Origin: Delphinus delphis
Taxonomy: Eukaryota > Chordata > Mammalia > Artiodactyla > Delphinidae
Assembly: GCF_949987515.2 (NCBI RefSeq)
Contig: NC_082695.1
Span: 85,893,604-85,957,603, forward strand
DNA: 64,000 bases
Reading direction: 5' to 3'
Shown here: positions 1 through 11,800 of the stretch, in pieces
Numbering within the stretch: position 1 is the stretch's first letter
Layout: the number at the start of each line of letters is the position of its first letter
Program-made: the position numbers and the translations under genes
Notes under the pieces: model-generated
The model's database searches: none
Seen by the model: the letters and a program-made list of their open reading frames with translations, nothing else
What the model was told of the DNA's origin: nothing

Positions 1-1110
1 GTATTTTAATATCTTTTTTAATTGAATTGAATCAATAACCAGCTCTTCCTTTATAACATAAAATTTTAAGATTATAAATTTCTCTAAATATGGTGTTAAG
101 CAAAATCATACAACTTTTGACACATAGTATTTTGTTATCTTTTAGTAGTAAGTATTTTATAATTACCACTATGATTATACTTGACCCGCTTAAGAAATTT
201 CTAAACGTAGGCTTTTAAAAAAACTTTAGTTATCTTTTTTACTGTTAAATTGTAACTTAATTGCTGACATTTAAAAAACATTGTTTATATACTATTTGTT
301 CTGTGAAATTTGTTAAGACTTGATATATGGCCTAGAAAATGTTCAATTTTTATAAAAATCCCATATATGTTAGAGGAGATTATATATTCTCTAAATGTTT
401 GGTGAAGGTGACTATGTATATTCATTCATTCATATTTGTTAATTTCTATTCTTCTATACTTTATCAATTTTTGTTGCTTTATCAATCATTGGATAAGTTG
501 TAATAACTTGTTTCCACTATAATTATGGATTTGTCATTCTTCTTTAAAATTTGAAAAATTTTCTTTGTGTGATGCCATACTTTCCATTAGATTTATATAC
601 ATTTAGAATTATATCATCTCTCTGAATTTATTTTTCAGAATTAAGTACTGAACTTTATTCTCTTTAGTAATGTGTTTTACCTCAAATTGTTTTTTTCCTA
701 TAATAAAGCTACTCCAGCTTTTTGTTAAGATGTTTTCCGTCTTTTTGTTGTCTTTTCTATGTCCTTATACTTTTGCTATATATTTAGTAAACACACACAC
801 ACACACACACACACACTTTGTCTTAACTGGCAAGTTTAGACCATTTACATTTATTGGTATTACAAATGTGTTTCTACCATTTTATTTTGTCTTTTATGCT
901 TGTCATGCTTTTTTATGCTTCTTTACTTCTGCTTTGCAGCTCACCCTTGATTTATACATTTGGTTCCATGACCTTCCCCAGTTTAGTGAGTCTCCTTCCT
1001 GGCTTATATGTACAACACTCCTTTCCATTTAAGAATTCCCCTCTTGATAGATATTGCATTGATCTGTCTGCCTATTTCTATAGAATATCACCATGTTAAA
1101 GAGTCTATCC
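1..1110 (-). repeat. Old L1 fragment, ORF2 endonuclease-to-RT linker part
   Basis: AT-rich sequence which on the minus strand matches the part of L1 ORF2 between endonuclease and reverse transcriptase as I remember it. Recognisable blocks on the plus strand are 'gcctagaaaatgttc' near 330, 'ataattatggatttgtc' near 520, 'gctactccagctt' near 708 and 'tagaccatttacattt' near 837. It is heavily decayed, and the open frames inside are chance. The first 290 bases are only assigned by extension. The subfamily (L1M-like) is not resolved. Confidence 0.65.
791..816. repeat. (AC)n microsatellite
   Basis: Thirteen uninterrupted AC dinucleotides inside the old L1 fragment. Probably length-variable between individuals. 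Confidence 0.95.
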
Positions 1111-1129
1111 TTAAAAATAAACTTTGTGT

Positions 1130-2260
1130 TTCAGTGGACTGTCTTTGTTATTCTTTTTCAAAATGTTTTTGAGTATTCTTGAATTTACACTCTCCCAGAT
1201 CAATTTAATAATCAGTTTGTTAAGTTTAATAAAAAAATTCTGTTGAAATTTTGATTTGGATTACATTGAACTTATAGAGTAATTACAGAAAAAATACTAT
1301 CCCTAAAATATTTAAGAATAACTGTGATTTAGCAACCCATGTTTCTCAGATGTTTTAAATGTCTTTTAAGAATACCTTACAGTTTTTTATTAATAACTTG
1401 CACAAATATAATTTGAGATTTATATATTTGTATTTACTTATTTTGATTGGAATTTCCATTCACATTTTCAAATTTGTTTTTATTTATTTACTTTAAAAAT
1501 CAACCAATATAGACTTCTATTCTAAGAGATAAATATTTAGTCTTTAATTTCATCAACAGTTTTCTGTTCAAGTTTCCTACTACATCATTGACAAATTTTG
1601 TAATTTATCTTTTAAAGTCAGTTAAATAGACAGATAGATTGACTTAGAGTTAAGAATTCTCATGCATTTTAATCTATCATGTAGCAGTGGTCATGTCCCT
1701 CTTTCTTCCTACTATTCCTTTGTGATGACTTCTATCATTATTTTTTTTTGGATAATAGTGGTTTTGGTTTGCTTATTTAATTGGGTTTTAAACAAAACTC
1801 TGGTGTTTTTGAACAATTATACTTTTTGCATGTCATCATTCAAACTGCATTAATCTGGTCAAGTTTTCCCTCAATTTCCTTTAAATTTATTTTTTTTTAA
1901 AGTTTAAAGACTTGTGAATTTATTTCCATATTTTAGTGACTTAAGTTTATGTATTTTTCCTCCACATTTGGCTTTGTACTTTTGCCTTTTATGGATCTCG
2001 ATAGGTATTGGTCTCCTTATTATTTGTTTCCAATTTGTAGTTTCTTCTGTAGTTCTTGTAACCCAAGAATCATTTTGAAATGTTTATTGTTAAGTTCTAG
2101 GCAATTACATTTAGATGGCAAGACTTCTGTCATTAATTTCTAAGTTTAATAGCACTATGGTTTTTTTTCCCAACTTTATGTTCTAACTTGGTTGAATTTA
2201 GTACCTCTTTTCTTACATTGGCTTTTTGTAATGTTGGGATTTTTTACATAGCCTTCTTTG
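1130..2260 (-). repeat. Old L1 fragment, ORF2 reverse-transcriptase to linker part
   Basis: The minus strand again resembles decayed L1 ORF2. Plus-strand blocks include 'ttttgatttggattacattgaac' type sequence near 1250, 'catgtccctctttcttcc' near 1693, 'aacccaagaatcattttgaa' near 2061 and the 'ttaatttctaagtttaatagcactatgg' type block near 2135. In a normal minus-strand L1 these blocks would precede, not follow, the blocks seen at 1-1110. The two pieces are therefore either separate insertions or rearranged. Confidence 0.6.
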
Positions 2261-3895
2261 CATTTGAGGTTGCTAATTAATTTTTAAACATTCAATCACT
2301 GCTAGGGTGGATTGTGTTTGGACAAAGGCAGGGCATACATCAGTTCCTATTGCAGCCTGTCTAGTGCAAGGTTGTGAGAAGAGCTGTCCCTGTGGATGGA
2401 CTCCTACCATGAGTAGACTTAACCTGGCACTTCCTGTGTCTGGCTTCTACCCTCTTCAACAAGACATGAACCAGCATGAGCTGCTGTCATCTAGGGCAAG
2501 GAAGGAGGGATAGGAGCAGGTCAAATTGGCTACTTCCTGTCAAATAATTCTCTTTCAGTTTCGTTGCCTGGGTCTCCTACTTTTCTAGGGTATAGAATGC
2601 CCTTGGGACCTCTCCTACTTTATGTGTCAGTTTTATACTACCTTGGGCTGTATATTATTTCTTCAATGAGAAATCCAACTGGTATCTATTTTTCACAGAT
2701 TCTTTATGGTTTCTGGTCCTCTGAAGACTCAGTGTCTTAGTGCAAATAAATTTCTGTGTCAAAGTAGCGGTCTCATGTGGGAGACCAACCTGTGCATCTT
2801 CCCCCAGTAAGAGCTTACCCTAACTAAACCAGTCTATACAGCTCTCATGTAGATCTAAACTAAATAGATGCTAGCATCTCACGCTTTTCTCAGAGCTCCC
2901 CAAATCTTTGCGGCTCCTTAAAGTGCATCATCAACATCTAAGCCAACCCATCAGAAACCTTCTGCTCCCCTGGACGTATTTCGCCAACGACAGATTTTTT
3001 TTTTTACTTTATGCAAAGATACAACACAATTCCACAAGTCTTTCATAGAACATAGATAATACGGTAAATCACAGTTCAGAAGCAGATATCAGCTTTTAAA
3101 TTTTATATTTATTTCATACAATGATATTCTCAACTTTAGTATAGCACGGATGATATTTCTTAGGTAACGTATGAAGCCATTGTAAACCATTTATTTATTG
3201 CATTTCGCCTTTTTGTGCTCAGCAACATGAAATAAACTTCTGGGTAATTAGTTTACATGGGAGATGTGAGTGACTGGTTAGTATTAAGGAAGCAAACAAC
3301 TCACTTTCAATAGAGAAACTGTGCACATCAGTTAAGCCTTGATAAATAAACTCCTTGTGTTCTTTCTATAAGAGTATACATGCCTTCTCACCTGCCCAGT
3401 CCCCATGGGCAGGGAGTGTAAGTATATTGTCTGTGATCTCCAAGTAGTTAATTCCTTTCGTTCCTTCTGTGTATCCCACAGTTTAACCCAGACACATGCA
3501 TTTACTTTGTCTCTCTTCCCTTTCACCACACATCCAAGTCCTCCACCATTTAGATTCTTCATAACATTTTTCTCCAATCTCTGTCTTACGATCAAAAAGA
3601 AAAGTTAGTTTATGCTATCCTTCATTGTTTTTACCGTAGTATGCCAGACCTTCATAATGTGACATTGTGAGTCAAGAATAAAAATAATCAGTCCTCTACA
3701 TGATGTAAGATAAAAACATCTAGGCGACTGAACCAGTTTTTCTCTTTTCACACACATATTTTGGCCACATACAGTTCTAGACTAGGTTGTCATTTGCCTC
3801 CATTGATCAGCATCTGATCTGGTTACTGGTTAGCCAGGAGATAAACTCCCCACAGAAAATTCTCTACAAACTCCTACATCTAATGACTACTCAAC
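2261..3895. other. Unclassified noncoding stretch
   Basis: No repeat family recognised and no convincing exon. 2290-2800 is GC-moderate and could be a decayed LINE or LTR. 2990-3660 contains a short T run and AT-rich sequence. Open frames of 60-90 codons on both strands look like chance. Confidence 0.4.
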
Positions 3896-4290
3896 AATTA
3901 TTTCTAGTTCAATATTTTATCCCTCTCCAAATATCTACATGATGGTCTAATAGGCATCTAAACCAAATCCAAACTCCAAAACAAAGTCTCCAAAATGTCT
4001 TCTTCCCCTGTGGTCTTCTAAGTAAATGGCAAGACATTCACTCTGTTGCTCAAGACCCAATCCTGGGAATCAGACCTGACGCTTCTCCTGCGTGTCCACA
4101 GCTGATCTGTCGGCCAGTCCCATGGGTGCTGTTTTCTACCACAAACATACTCATCCCCCATGCAGCCTCCACCACCTCCATCCTGGCTCTTGCTCCTGTC
4201 CCCGCTGTGGGCTGTTCTCTGTACAGCAGCCACAGTGTCCTTTCAAAGCTGAACCTGCTTCCTGCCACTCCTGCATCTGCACTGTAAAGA
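3896..4290 (+). repeat. L2 LINE remnant, 3' part
   Basis: Resembles the L2 3' region on the plus strand: 'aataggcatctaaacc', 'gttgctcaagacccaatcctggg' type sequence near 4045, the 'cagcctccaccacctccatcctgg' type block, and 'ctctgtacagcagccacagtgtcctttcaaa' type sequence near 4217. Ancient and strongly diverged. Open frames here are by-products of its C-rich composition. Confidence 0.7.
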
Positions 4291-4639
4291 CTCCAAAATA
4301 TTTAAAAGTTAGGTGAGATGGCCAGAATCTCTGGCTCACGTTGTTCCTGCCGTACAGACTGTCCTGCAATTCCTGGGACACAGCTTGTTCCCACTTCGGG
4401 ATAGATAGATGTGCTAACACACATGGTCCCTCCCTCCGTGAGAACTTGCACAAATTATCTGGCCATGTGGAGATAATAGTTCCATAGAGTTTTTGTAAAT
4501 GTTCATTTAATCAATGTTGATAAAGTACCTAGCATAGCAACTAACACCGTGTAAGGAATTTAAAAAAATTAGTTCTTTAATGCTCAGATAATTAAATTTT
4601 TTATTGTTATAGAAGAAAATAATTTTATGACATAAAATT

Positions 4640-5960
4640 ATTGCTGTGCACTGTCTTAGCAACATTCCATGCTTTCTATGTTTATAAATGCTAAGTTGTT
4701 TTCTCTCTCTTGTTTACCAGATTTTGCCTTCAATTTCGAGGTCAGTAATTCTGTCTATAGTTCCTATCTTTATCACCTTCCCATCGATTTTTCCATCACA
4801 TATTATTTCAGCCTTTAGACCCACTTTAATTTATAGATGTTTTTTATACATGAATATACATTTTTTCAATATTTTTTGGATTTATTTTGATAGCCATAGT
4901 TGATAACAGGTATTCATAATTAATTTTATACATTCTACTTTCTCTTACAAGTAATGTGAGATTAAATGTATTATCTTCCATCTGTAACTATGAGGTCGAA
5001 TAATTCTCTTTTTTTCGTACATTGTCATTCTTTTTATCTTATTGTCCATGTTCCCCATTTTCTCAAGTTTGCAGTCCTCATCACTGATTTGGGTGTTGGC
5101 AATGTAAAGTCTGGTTTTTATTGCCTCCACTGTCCACTGAGTCTTTTAATTCTCCTATCAATTTTCTGGTCACTTGATATTTTTTAAAAAATTCCATTTA
5201 TATCTTATTGCATCTCTGCCTTTCTGTTTTTCTTTTTCTTTTTCTATTAAGTTCTATTCTTCTTTAACATTGCCATATGTACATGCTCCTTTTTGAGGAT
5301 ACCAAATCATGTGTCTCCTAAATTTTCACCTTTTCTTATAGAACACTGGTTTCAGTAATATATATTCTTTCTCTTCTTCCTTTGTTACTTCTGGGAAGTT
5401 TTCCATTTCATAGGTCCACACATTTGTTTTTCTGTTTAAATTTTCTTGAACTTGGTAGGTGCACTTGGGCATTTTCCAGCAGACGACTTAGTACATGTCT
5501 AAAAGTACATGTTTAGTACATGTCTAAAAGAAAGTATATGTCTCCTTCACTTTCCACATCATGAATATTGGCAAATTCCCTCTTTCTGGTTAAAACACAT
5601 AGTCCCTTTCTTAGTTTACAATGTCTGGTGAGTATGGGATTGCTAAATTGCAGGAGAATATTCTCTTATTCTGATTGTGTTGGGTTCTCTGAACACTTGA
5701 GAAAATCATGTGCAGTTCTGTTTTGATAAAGTGAAGAAGATCCTGGTTAGGACGCAGGACCCTGTGATGACAGAGTCAGGGAGCAACATAGGTCCTCCTG
5801 ATGGTACTTCTGATCTCCGCTTGCATTATAGTCCTTCCCTGACTCGAAGAGGCAAATCTAGTGAACAGACCTCATCCACCTTTCCTACTGGCTTCTCATC
5901 TCATCTGCTGGAGGTTCCAGTATCTACAAGCATGTGAGAGAGGGTTCAGATCTCCTAAGA
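4640..5960 (-). repeat. T-rich stretch, possible minus-strand L1/HAL1 relic
   Basis: A pyrimidine-rich plus strand with texture like antisense L1 ORF1/HAL1 (for example 'ccattttctcaagtttgcag' near 5057), but no block matches decisively. It contains a 17-base repeat, 'tagtacatgtctaaaag', at 5490-5506 and 5514-5530. The assignment is weak, and unique AT-rich DNA is a fair alternative. Confidence 0.3.
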
Positions 5961-7280
5961 GAGTGTGAGGGATGGGGGAGTCCTATTCTGAATTCTCCAT
6001 GGTGACCTTTAACTTTTCAGACAATTAGTTCTATACCAAGTTCCGTTTTCTTCATTTTCTATAAATCAAGATTTTCCCTTTTAGCTCCAAATTCTAGCCT
6101 TTCATTCTTTGATATTCATTTAGTCTGAGTATGGTGATGTATATTACTCTACCTCAAAACCCCAAGTCAAGATTAAATAGTCATTTAAGACATGATATAG
6201 GTAGGAAAATACAGATGCTTATTTTAAGTATCTAAAACTCTAGGATGAATGACCGAGGCAACCGAAGTTACAACCAACTAAAGTGCCCACCCGGAAAATA
6301 CCATTAGCGTAGTGGGGTCTCCTTCCAACTGCTGTGGGAGCAGCCACACTGCTCTGCCGTCACACCAGAACCACCTAGAGATCTCCAGCAATGATGAGGA
6401 TGATGAAATCTAAGGGAGGGACCCATCTTTCGTTGTAGTGATCGTGTCTCGTCTCCTGGCTTGCTAAGGTTGCTACTATAATACAGTTTGACTGATATTA
6501 GCAATTTAGAAATTAAGTTGGTCAATTTATTTTATGGGCTTGCTATTTGGAGGAGTCTGATACGTACAGAAATGACCAAAATTCAGGTGTCATAAAACTG
6601 ACAATGGAGACTGGAAAAGGAAAGAGAGGGGGTGATATTTACACGGAGATGACTAGTTTCTAAGTACCTACGTGGAGTCTGAAGCCAGTCCAGCAAGAAC
6701 ATGCCTGGTGAAATCTGGTCGTCCATCACTAAAGGCATTTTAGGTGCGGGTCCAAAATGGTGTAAAGTACTAAGAATCCAGCATTTTGTCTGAAATGGAT
6801 ATCCCGTAGCTGTGAGCAAGGAGTGCATGATTCAGGGCAGAGATGGATGGGTAGTTTGCAGTAAATTATACTGGAAACATCTAGGACGGACTCAAAGCAC
6901 CTATTGATAGATTTAGTCACCTCCACACGGCCCCGCATCTGTCTGAGGAATGCTGCCTTGTCAGAGCTGTAGGTGGACTCTTGCCGTGAATGGTATTTTT
7001 TAACAATGAGAGTTACTGTTGGGATTTTCTCTTCCTTTTGTGTCATCCCATCTCTAATGACCCGAGCCCTGGCTACAGGTTAGGAATGACTGGGGTCAGT
7101 GTTGACCAAGGTGCTCTTCTGTGAAACAGGACTGCAGAAGGTGCGGGGAGCTGCCAAAGAAGGGCTATGCTGTATTTCTTCTTCTTGGAAATTCTACACA
7201 CAGGTGAAAACAGAGGGCCATGAGTTGTTCTAGAACCTAGATACCCATTTAACTTCACAGTTTCCCATCACCCTGAAGCT
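5961..7280. other. Unclassified noncoding stretch
   Basis: Nothing recognised. A 105-codon open frame on the minus strand at 6729-7046 has no recognisable domain, signal peptide or family motif. I treat it as chance. Confidence 0.4.
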
Positions 7281-7980
7281 CAGACACTTCTTCTTCTTCC
7301 CCACCCCCATCCCCAATCCCACAGCTACATTCCAGCATCTTACGAAGATCGCTCCTGGCAACAACTGTTTGTAAACCTTGTTTGAGATCATCTCAACCTC
7401 GTCTCTGGTTGGCTGACAAGGCGGAAGTAACTGCAGCAGCCTACAGACTTCTCCTTGTGACAGATGGGCCGTGGCTAGTTCACTTTTTTCTGTTTTGTTT
7501 AGAATTTATGTTGACAAAAAGAAAAAAAAAAGGAAAGAAAAGATTTCCTGGAAACAGGGAGGTGTTTGTTGTGTTTCACAAGATGCCTGAAAGGCACAAG
7601 ATTCCCTTCAACTTCATCGTGAGATGATCACACTGCCTGAGGGAAACCACCAGCCAGTCTGGCATCTCGCAATGCAAATCAAACCCTGGGACTGACAAAG
7701 AAAAGATGCAAATTTGATATTCTACTAGTTTCAAAAATGCCCAAAGTAATATTTACAAATGAGATTTTGGATGATGCCAGGAGAAACAATTTAAAAAGTA
7801 AAAATAAAACAGAAAACCATACATTTTTCTACAAGCAAATAGAAATGCAATCCTCACCATATGACTGTTTTACACAGTTGTCTTTTTTGGTGAATGTGTC
7901 CAATTGCTCATTTGTGAGGGAAACACATATGGACCCATTAGATCCTGATATGGGCTTTCTAGGTTAAACTGGGATGGGAA
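7281..7980. promoter_or_regulatory. Candidate enhancer with two POU octamers
   Basis: No repeat recognised here. Two exact ATGCAAAT octamers lie at 7672-7679 and 7706-7713 in the same orientation, start to start 34 bp apart. An ACAAAG SOX-type core lies at 7695-7700. Such pairs occur in enhancers bound by POU and SOX factors, but the motifs are short and the call is inference only. Confidence 0.25.
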
Positions 7981-8470
7981 AATCATTTCTAGGGTCAGTG
8001 GTTTAATTTTTGGTTGACAAGGTTAAGTTTATTCAATGCATAAAGGAGAAGGAGGGAGAAGGATGGGGGGCAAGGCATTAGGTTAGCAAAGCGCCTCATG
8101 CAAGGCTCAATCATTTGTAGTTATCATTTGCAGCTACTATTTTGTAAATATTAATTGCTATCTACTCTTTATTCTACTGTGTTCATTATCTGGGTATTTT
8201 CTCATTGTTTTATCTGAATTTTTTTTAAGAATGCAATGTGTTTTTTTATAGCTTAGGAAAGGTTTTATTGGGAATTTTTGATATGGACCTTTCTAAAGTT
8301 TAGGATAAAACTATGAAAGTGCTTCTTCTTCACTTCCTCTGCTATTTTTAATTTACAGATGGCACAATGGCTTCCTCTTGAGTTTCCTATCACTTCTGTA
8401 TTGCAACAATTATTTATTATTTGTAAAATTAAATCTTTACAAAAAAGCTTCCCTCATTATTCCCTCAGTC
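7981..8470. other. Unclassified AT-rich stretch
   Basis: Low-complexity AT-rich sequence leading up to a long T run. No family recognised. Confidence 0.35.
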
Positions 8471-8495
8471 TTTTTTTTTTTTTTTTTTTTTTTTT
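8471..8495. repeat. Poly(T) run of 25
   Basis: Homopolymer of 25 T. It could be the A-tail of a minus-strand retrocopy, but the following 250 bp match no family I know and I see no flanking duplication. Confidence 0.9.
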
Positions 8496-8784
8496 CCCTC
8501 CAGGGTAATAAACAGCGTAGTAAGTAAAATATTTTTCTTTTTTAGTAGAGTGAGATTTTCCATCCGATCTCTGGATAGCTGGAATGGTCTTTCACTCCGA
8601 CAGCATCCTTTCTGTTAAATTTGTGCTGTTTCTTCTTCACTATTTGCCCATCTTCTTCTGGGGGAGGGGGTCGACATTTTCTTCCTACCCCGTATTATAG
8701 AACTCCATCTCACCCTGTATTCATACTTCTCCACAGCCAGTCTCTTTTTAATTTGTGTGTTCAAGAACATTTTCTTTAAAAAAA

Positions 8785-9190
8785 TGTTTAAACTATTTAT
8801 TTTGAATTAATTATATAATCACAAGCAATTCTGAGAAATAATGCTGTGAGATCCTGTATACTCATCCCCAGGAGTAACATCTTGCAAAACTACAGCACAG
8901 TATCACAACCAAGAAGCTGACATTCATACGATCCACTGGCCTAATTCAGATTTCACCTGTTTTACGCGTACTCATTTGAGTGTGTGTCCACATTTGGTTC
9001 TGTGTAACTGTGCTCTATGCGCAGGTTTGTGAGGCCAACACCAGCGCGAACACAGAGCAGTTCCATGACAAGCGCCCCTGTGTCGCCCTTTCACATCCCC
9101 AGGCACCCCCATCCCCATCCCTAAGCCTCACAACCACTGATCTCCACTCTATAATGCTCTCATTTCAGATGTTATGTAGGGATCGCAGGG
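8785..9190 (-). repeat. L1 3'-region fragment
   Basis: The plus strand reads as antisense L1 3' region: a 'tattttgaattaattatataatcac' type block near 8800, 'ctacagcacagtatcacaacc' type sequence near 8892, then 'gttctgtgtaactgtgc' and the 'ctaagcctcacaaccactgatctccac' type block near 9121. It is a mid-age L1, truncated, with no coding capacity left. Confidence 0.65.
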
Positions 9191-9650
9191 TCTTGAGATC
9201 AACACCTTGGTTCCTTGAACTGACCTTCATGTTAACCCTGTTTTCAGTTTCTTGAAATCTTCACTCCTGACAACGTGAGCTCCAGCTGGTACAACCACCT
9301 GCAGTAAAAAATCCCATTTTGCACCTGGAACCCAAAGGTCTCATCTTCAGCTCTTCGGCTCTCTGACCACAGCCGTTTGGTTTCACCTCTCAGCTTGCTG
9401 AGGACAAACTCTTGCACCCTTAAGATTCCCTTTGAACACTTTGGACCACTTTGCTACAACAGGACAACGGACTGCTTTTGAGTTTAGAGTGGGAAGGGTC
9501 ATGTGATGAGGACAGAGAAGCAGCCACGACCATACCAGGAGCTGCCTGGGGTCACAAACAACTCCAAAAGTGCCCCTTGCACAGCCGGGATCTCGCTAAC
9601 TTCCAAAAGGGGGCGGTATCATCTTTCCTGGCCTAATTCTTACAGGTACC
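9191..9650. other. Unclassified noncoding stretch
   Basis: No repeat family or exon recognised. Moderate GC content with several short chance open frames. Confidence 0.35.
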
Positions 9651-9654
9651 ATCG

Positions 9655-9850
9655 TGGGTAGTACTATGTAGCAAGTATCATGCTAAATATGTTTATACAA
9701 TTCACTCACTCAGTGTTCACAGCATCTCTACCATCAGCTACATCAGGTCTACAAACCTGAGAGTAAGGAACTTTCCTCTAATCACGCAGTGGGTGGAGAA
9801 GTACTAGAATTTGCCATTAGGATCAAAGGTCCTTCTCAGAATAGCACTGC
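9655..9850 (-). repeat. MIR SINE
   Basis: Antisense MIR pattern: 'gtactatgtagcaagtatcatgctaa', 'ttcactcactcagtgttcacagc', then 'taaggaactttcctctaatcacgcag' equivalents in the expected order. This is an ancient tRNA-derived SINE with no activity. Confidence 0.65.
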
Positions 9851-9876
9851 ATTCTTAGGAATGCATTCTTAGGAAT
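9849..9876. repeat. Perfect 14-bp tandem duplication
   Basis: The unit 'gcattcttaggaat' occurs twice head to tail without mismatch. Each copy, with the next base, creates an AGGAATG element, the reverse complement of the M-CAT/TEAD core CATTCCT. Confidence 0.9.
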
Positions 9877-9880
9877 GCAA

Positions 9881-10830
9881 TCAATCTCCCCGAAGCTAAA
9901 GTTCGTGAGTCCCTACAATGACATATTATACACTCTTCTCCCTTCTGGGATCGTTTCTTTTTAGTAATCTTCCTCTAACTAGGAATCCTTTAGAATAAAT
10001 TTCCATGCAATCTATAAGATAATATATACCCTCTTGTACAAATTTGTTTCATTTATACTTACACTTTTACACATTCTTCTTTATCATCATTGTTATTTTT
10101 TTCCTTAGAATCTTTTCCATTATTTTTCTTCATTCTACAAAATACCAATATATCATTTCTAACACAGTATCCAATTTCCTACCCCACACCTCACGTTGAG
10201 GTTAGAGCCTTTCTGATCAAATTCTTATTCTTTAAGTCTTTGTGAGATGCATGTTGCCCACTGTGTACCAGCCCATCTTTCAGATGTCATAAGCAGCGAT
10301 CCAGAAAACTACATGCTCTTGCTTTTATTTTTAATCTAGTTACACATATTCTACATCCTTTTTCCTCTTTCAAAGTCAATAAAAATAAGTTCCAGGATTT
10401 TTTTAAGGTCTCTCTTTTATTCTCACATGAATCAGCAGAAATGAGTAACAGTCATACGTTTGATGAATCTTAGCAGTCCTTCCACCATCCCTGGGAAGAC
10501 AGAACCTCTCATTACCCACGTTAAGGCGAGGTATGATTGCCTTCAGACCTCTCATAGAAAACCACGAGGTGCCCTGTCCCTGGAGTGAACTCACAGATAC
10601 CTGAGGCTTTTTGTTCCCTGGAGGTGTGTCAGATGTCAGGTCTTTAGACGAAACATCTTTGTTCTGTGTGGCAAAAATTTAATAAACTATTTTTATTGAA
10701 TCCTGACTTCTATTTACTAACCTTTTGGCTGGACACTTGTATCCTCACCATATTTTAAACGTTTTTGATCAGTTTTTTTGTTTTGGACAATTTTCTCCAT
10801 CCTAATTAGGAAGTCTTTATTAGCTCTAAC

Positions 10831-10869
<39 letters not shown>

Positions 10870-11582
10870 GAATTTCTCAAGTCTTTTCTTCCTCCACCTG
10901 GGAGTCCAGCTTGATAAGACATCCAATTGCTGTGATGACTTCAGGTAAGAGGAGTGCCCAACCTTCCAGTCAATGGAAACACTTTTCAATCACCTTACAT
11001 GGGATCTGAAGTTGAATTGGAGTTTTTCTCCTTTACAAGAACTTCACCTCTCATATATGCGCTCATCTTTGACCTGCTAGTGACTCTGGGCTTCTGGGGA
11101 ATCTGTGTTTGAGTTGCTGGATTGTTCAACCTCTTCTCAAGATACAATTTTACTATATTTACTCCATATTAAACCTTCGCCAAAAAAAATCACGTCATGT
11201 GACGTGTGTAATCGAGTGCCCAGCTGCAATCAGCTCAGCACACACAGCAGCACAAATAAGTCAGCCTCCTGTTTCCCATGATCTCACTGCCCTGGTTCAT
11301 CCCAGGTCCCTCCCAGGGTCATATAAGTCTGGAATATGGTTCCTTAATTAGTAACAGTATATGATTTCTGTGAACAAATATCTAACTTCTTAATCACTAG
11401 ACAGGGGGAAGGGGTAAGAAAAAGCTATAGAAGCTTTGGGAAAATATCTGTTCTAACACCTATCAACTAGAAGTATGAAGGTTATTTTTTAAAAAATAAT
11501 AAAAGAAGAGAGAAAAAAGCTCCAATAAACGATTGAGGTGTGCAAAACACAATATCCAACATTCTGAACCACAGTGTAACTT
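9881..11582. other. Mostly unclassified stretch with a GA microsatellite
   Basis: No gene or well-defined repeat recognised. (GA)n occupies 10835-10865. The open frames across 10403-10594 and 10717-10989 on the minus strand are short; one is extended by the microsatellite. Confidence 0.4.
10835..10865. repeat. (AG)n microsatellite
   Basis: Uninterrupted AG repeat of about 15 units. Confidence 0.95.
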
Positions 11583-11800
11583 AAAAGTTGCACTTCTAGG
11601 GCTTCCCTGGTGGTTCAGTGGTTGAGAGTCCGCCTGCCGATGCAGAGGACGCGGGTTCGTGCCCCGGTCCGGGAAGATCCCACGTGCCGCGGAGCGGCTG
11701 GGCCCGTGAGCCATGGCCGCTGAGCCTGCGCGTCTGGAGCCTGTGCTCCGCAACGGGAGAGGCCACAACAGTGAGAGGAAAAAAAAAGTTGTACTTCTAG
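11583..11800 (+). mobile_element. CHR-2-type SINE with target-site duplication
   Basis: A complete tRNA-derived SINE begins 'gggcttccctggtggttcag' at 11600. It has a B-box-like 'gggttcgtgcccc' in the tRNA-related part, the CHR-2-specific 'gagccatggccgctgagcc' body and an A-rich tail to about 11788. It is flanked by 17-bp duplications at 11583-11599 and 11784-11800 that differ at one base. It is CpG-rich and little decayed, so the insertion is fairly young. It is noncoding; RNA polymerase III transcription would use the internal promoter. Confidence 0.93.

Noticed and set aside
10717..10989. Minus-strand frame with Ser-Leu repeat
   Set aside because: The repeat is the (GA)n microsatellite read on the other strand.
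11618..11768. tRNA-like internal promoter sequence considered as a tRNA gene
   Set aside because: It is the tRNA-derived head of a CHR-2 SINE. The cloverleaf is not complete and the element has SINE body, tail and target duplications.
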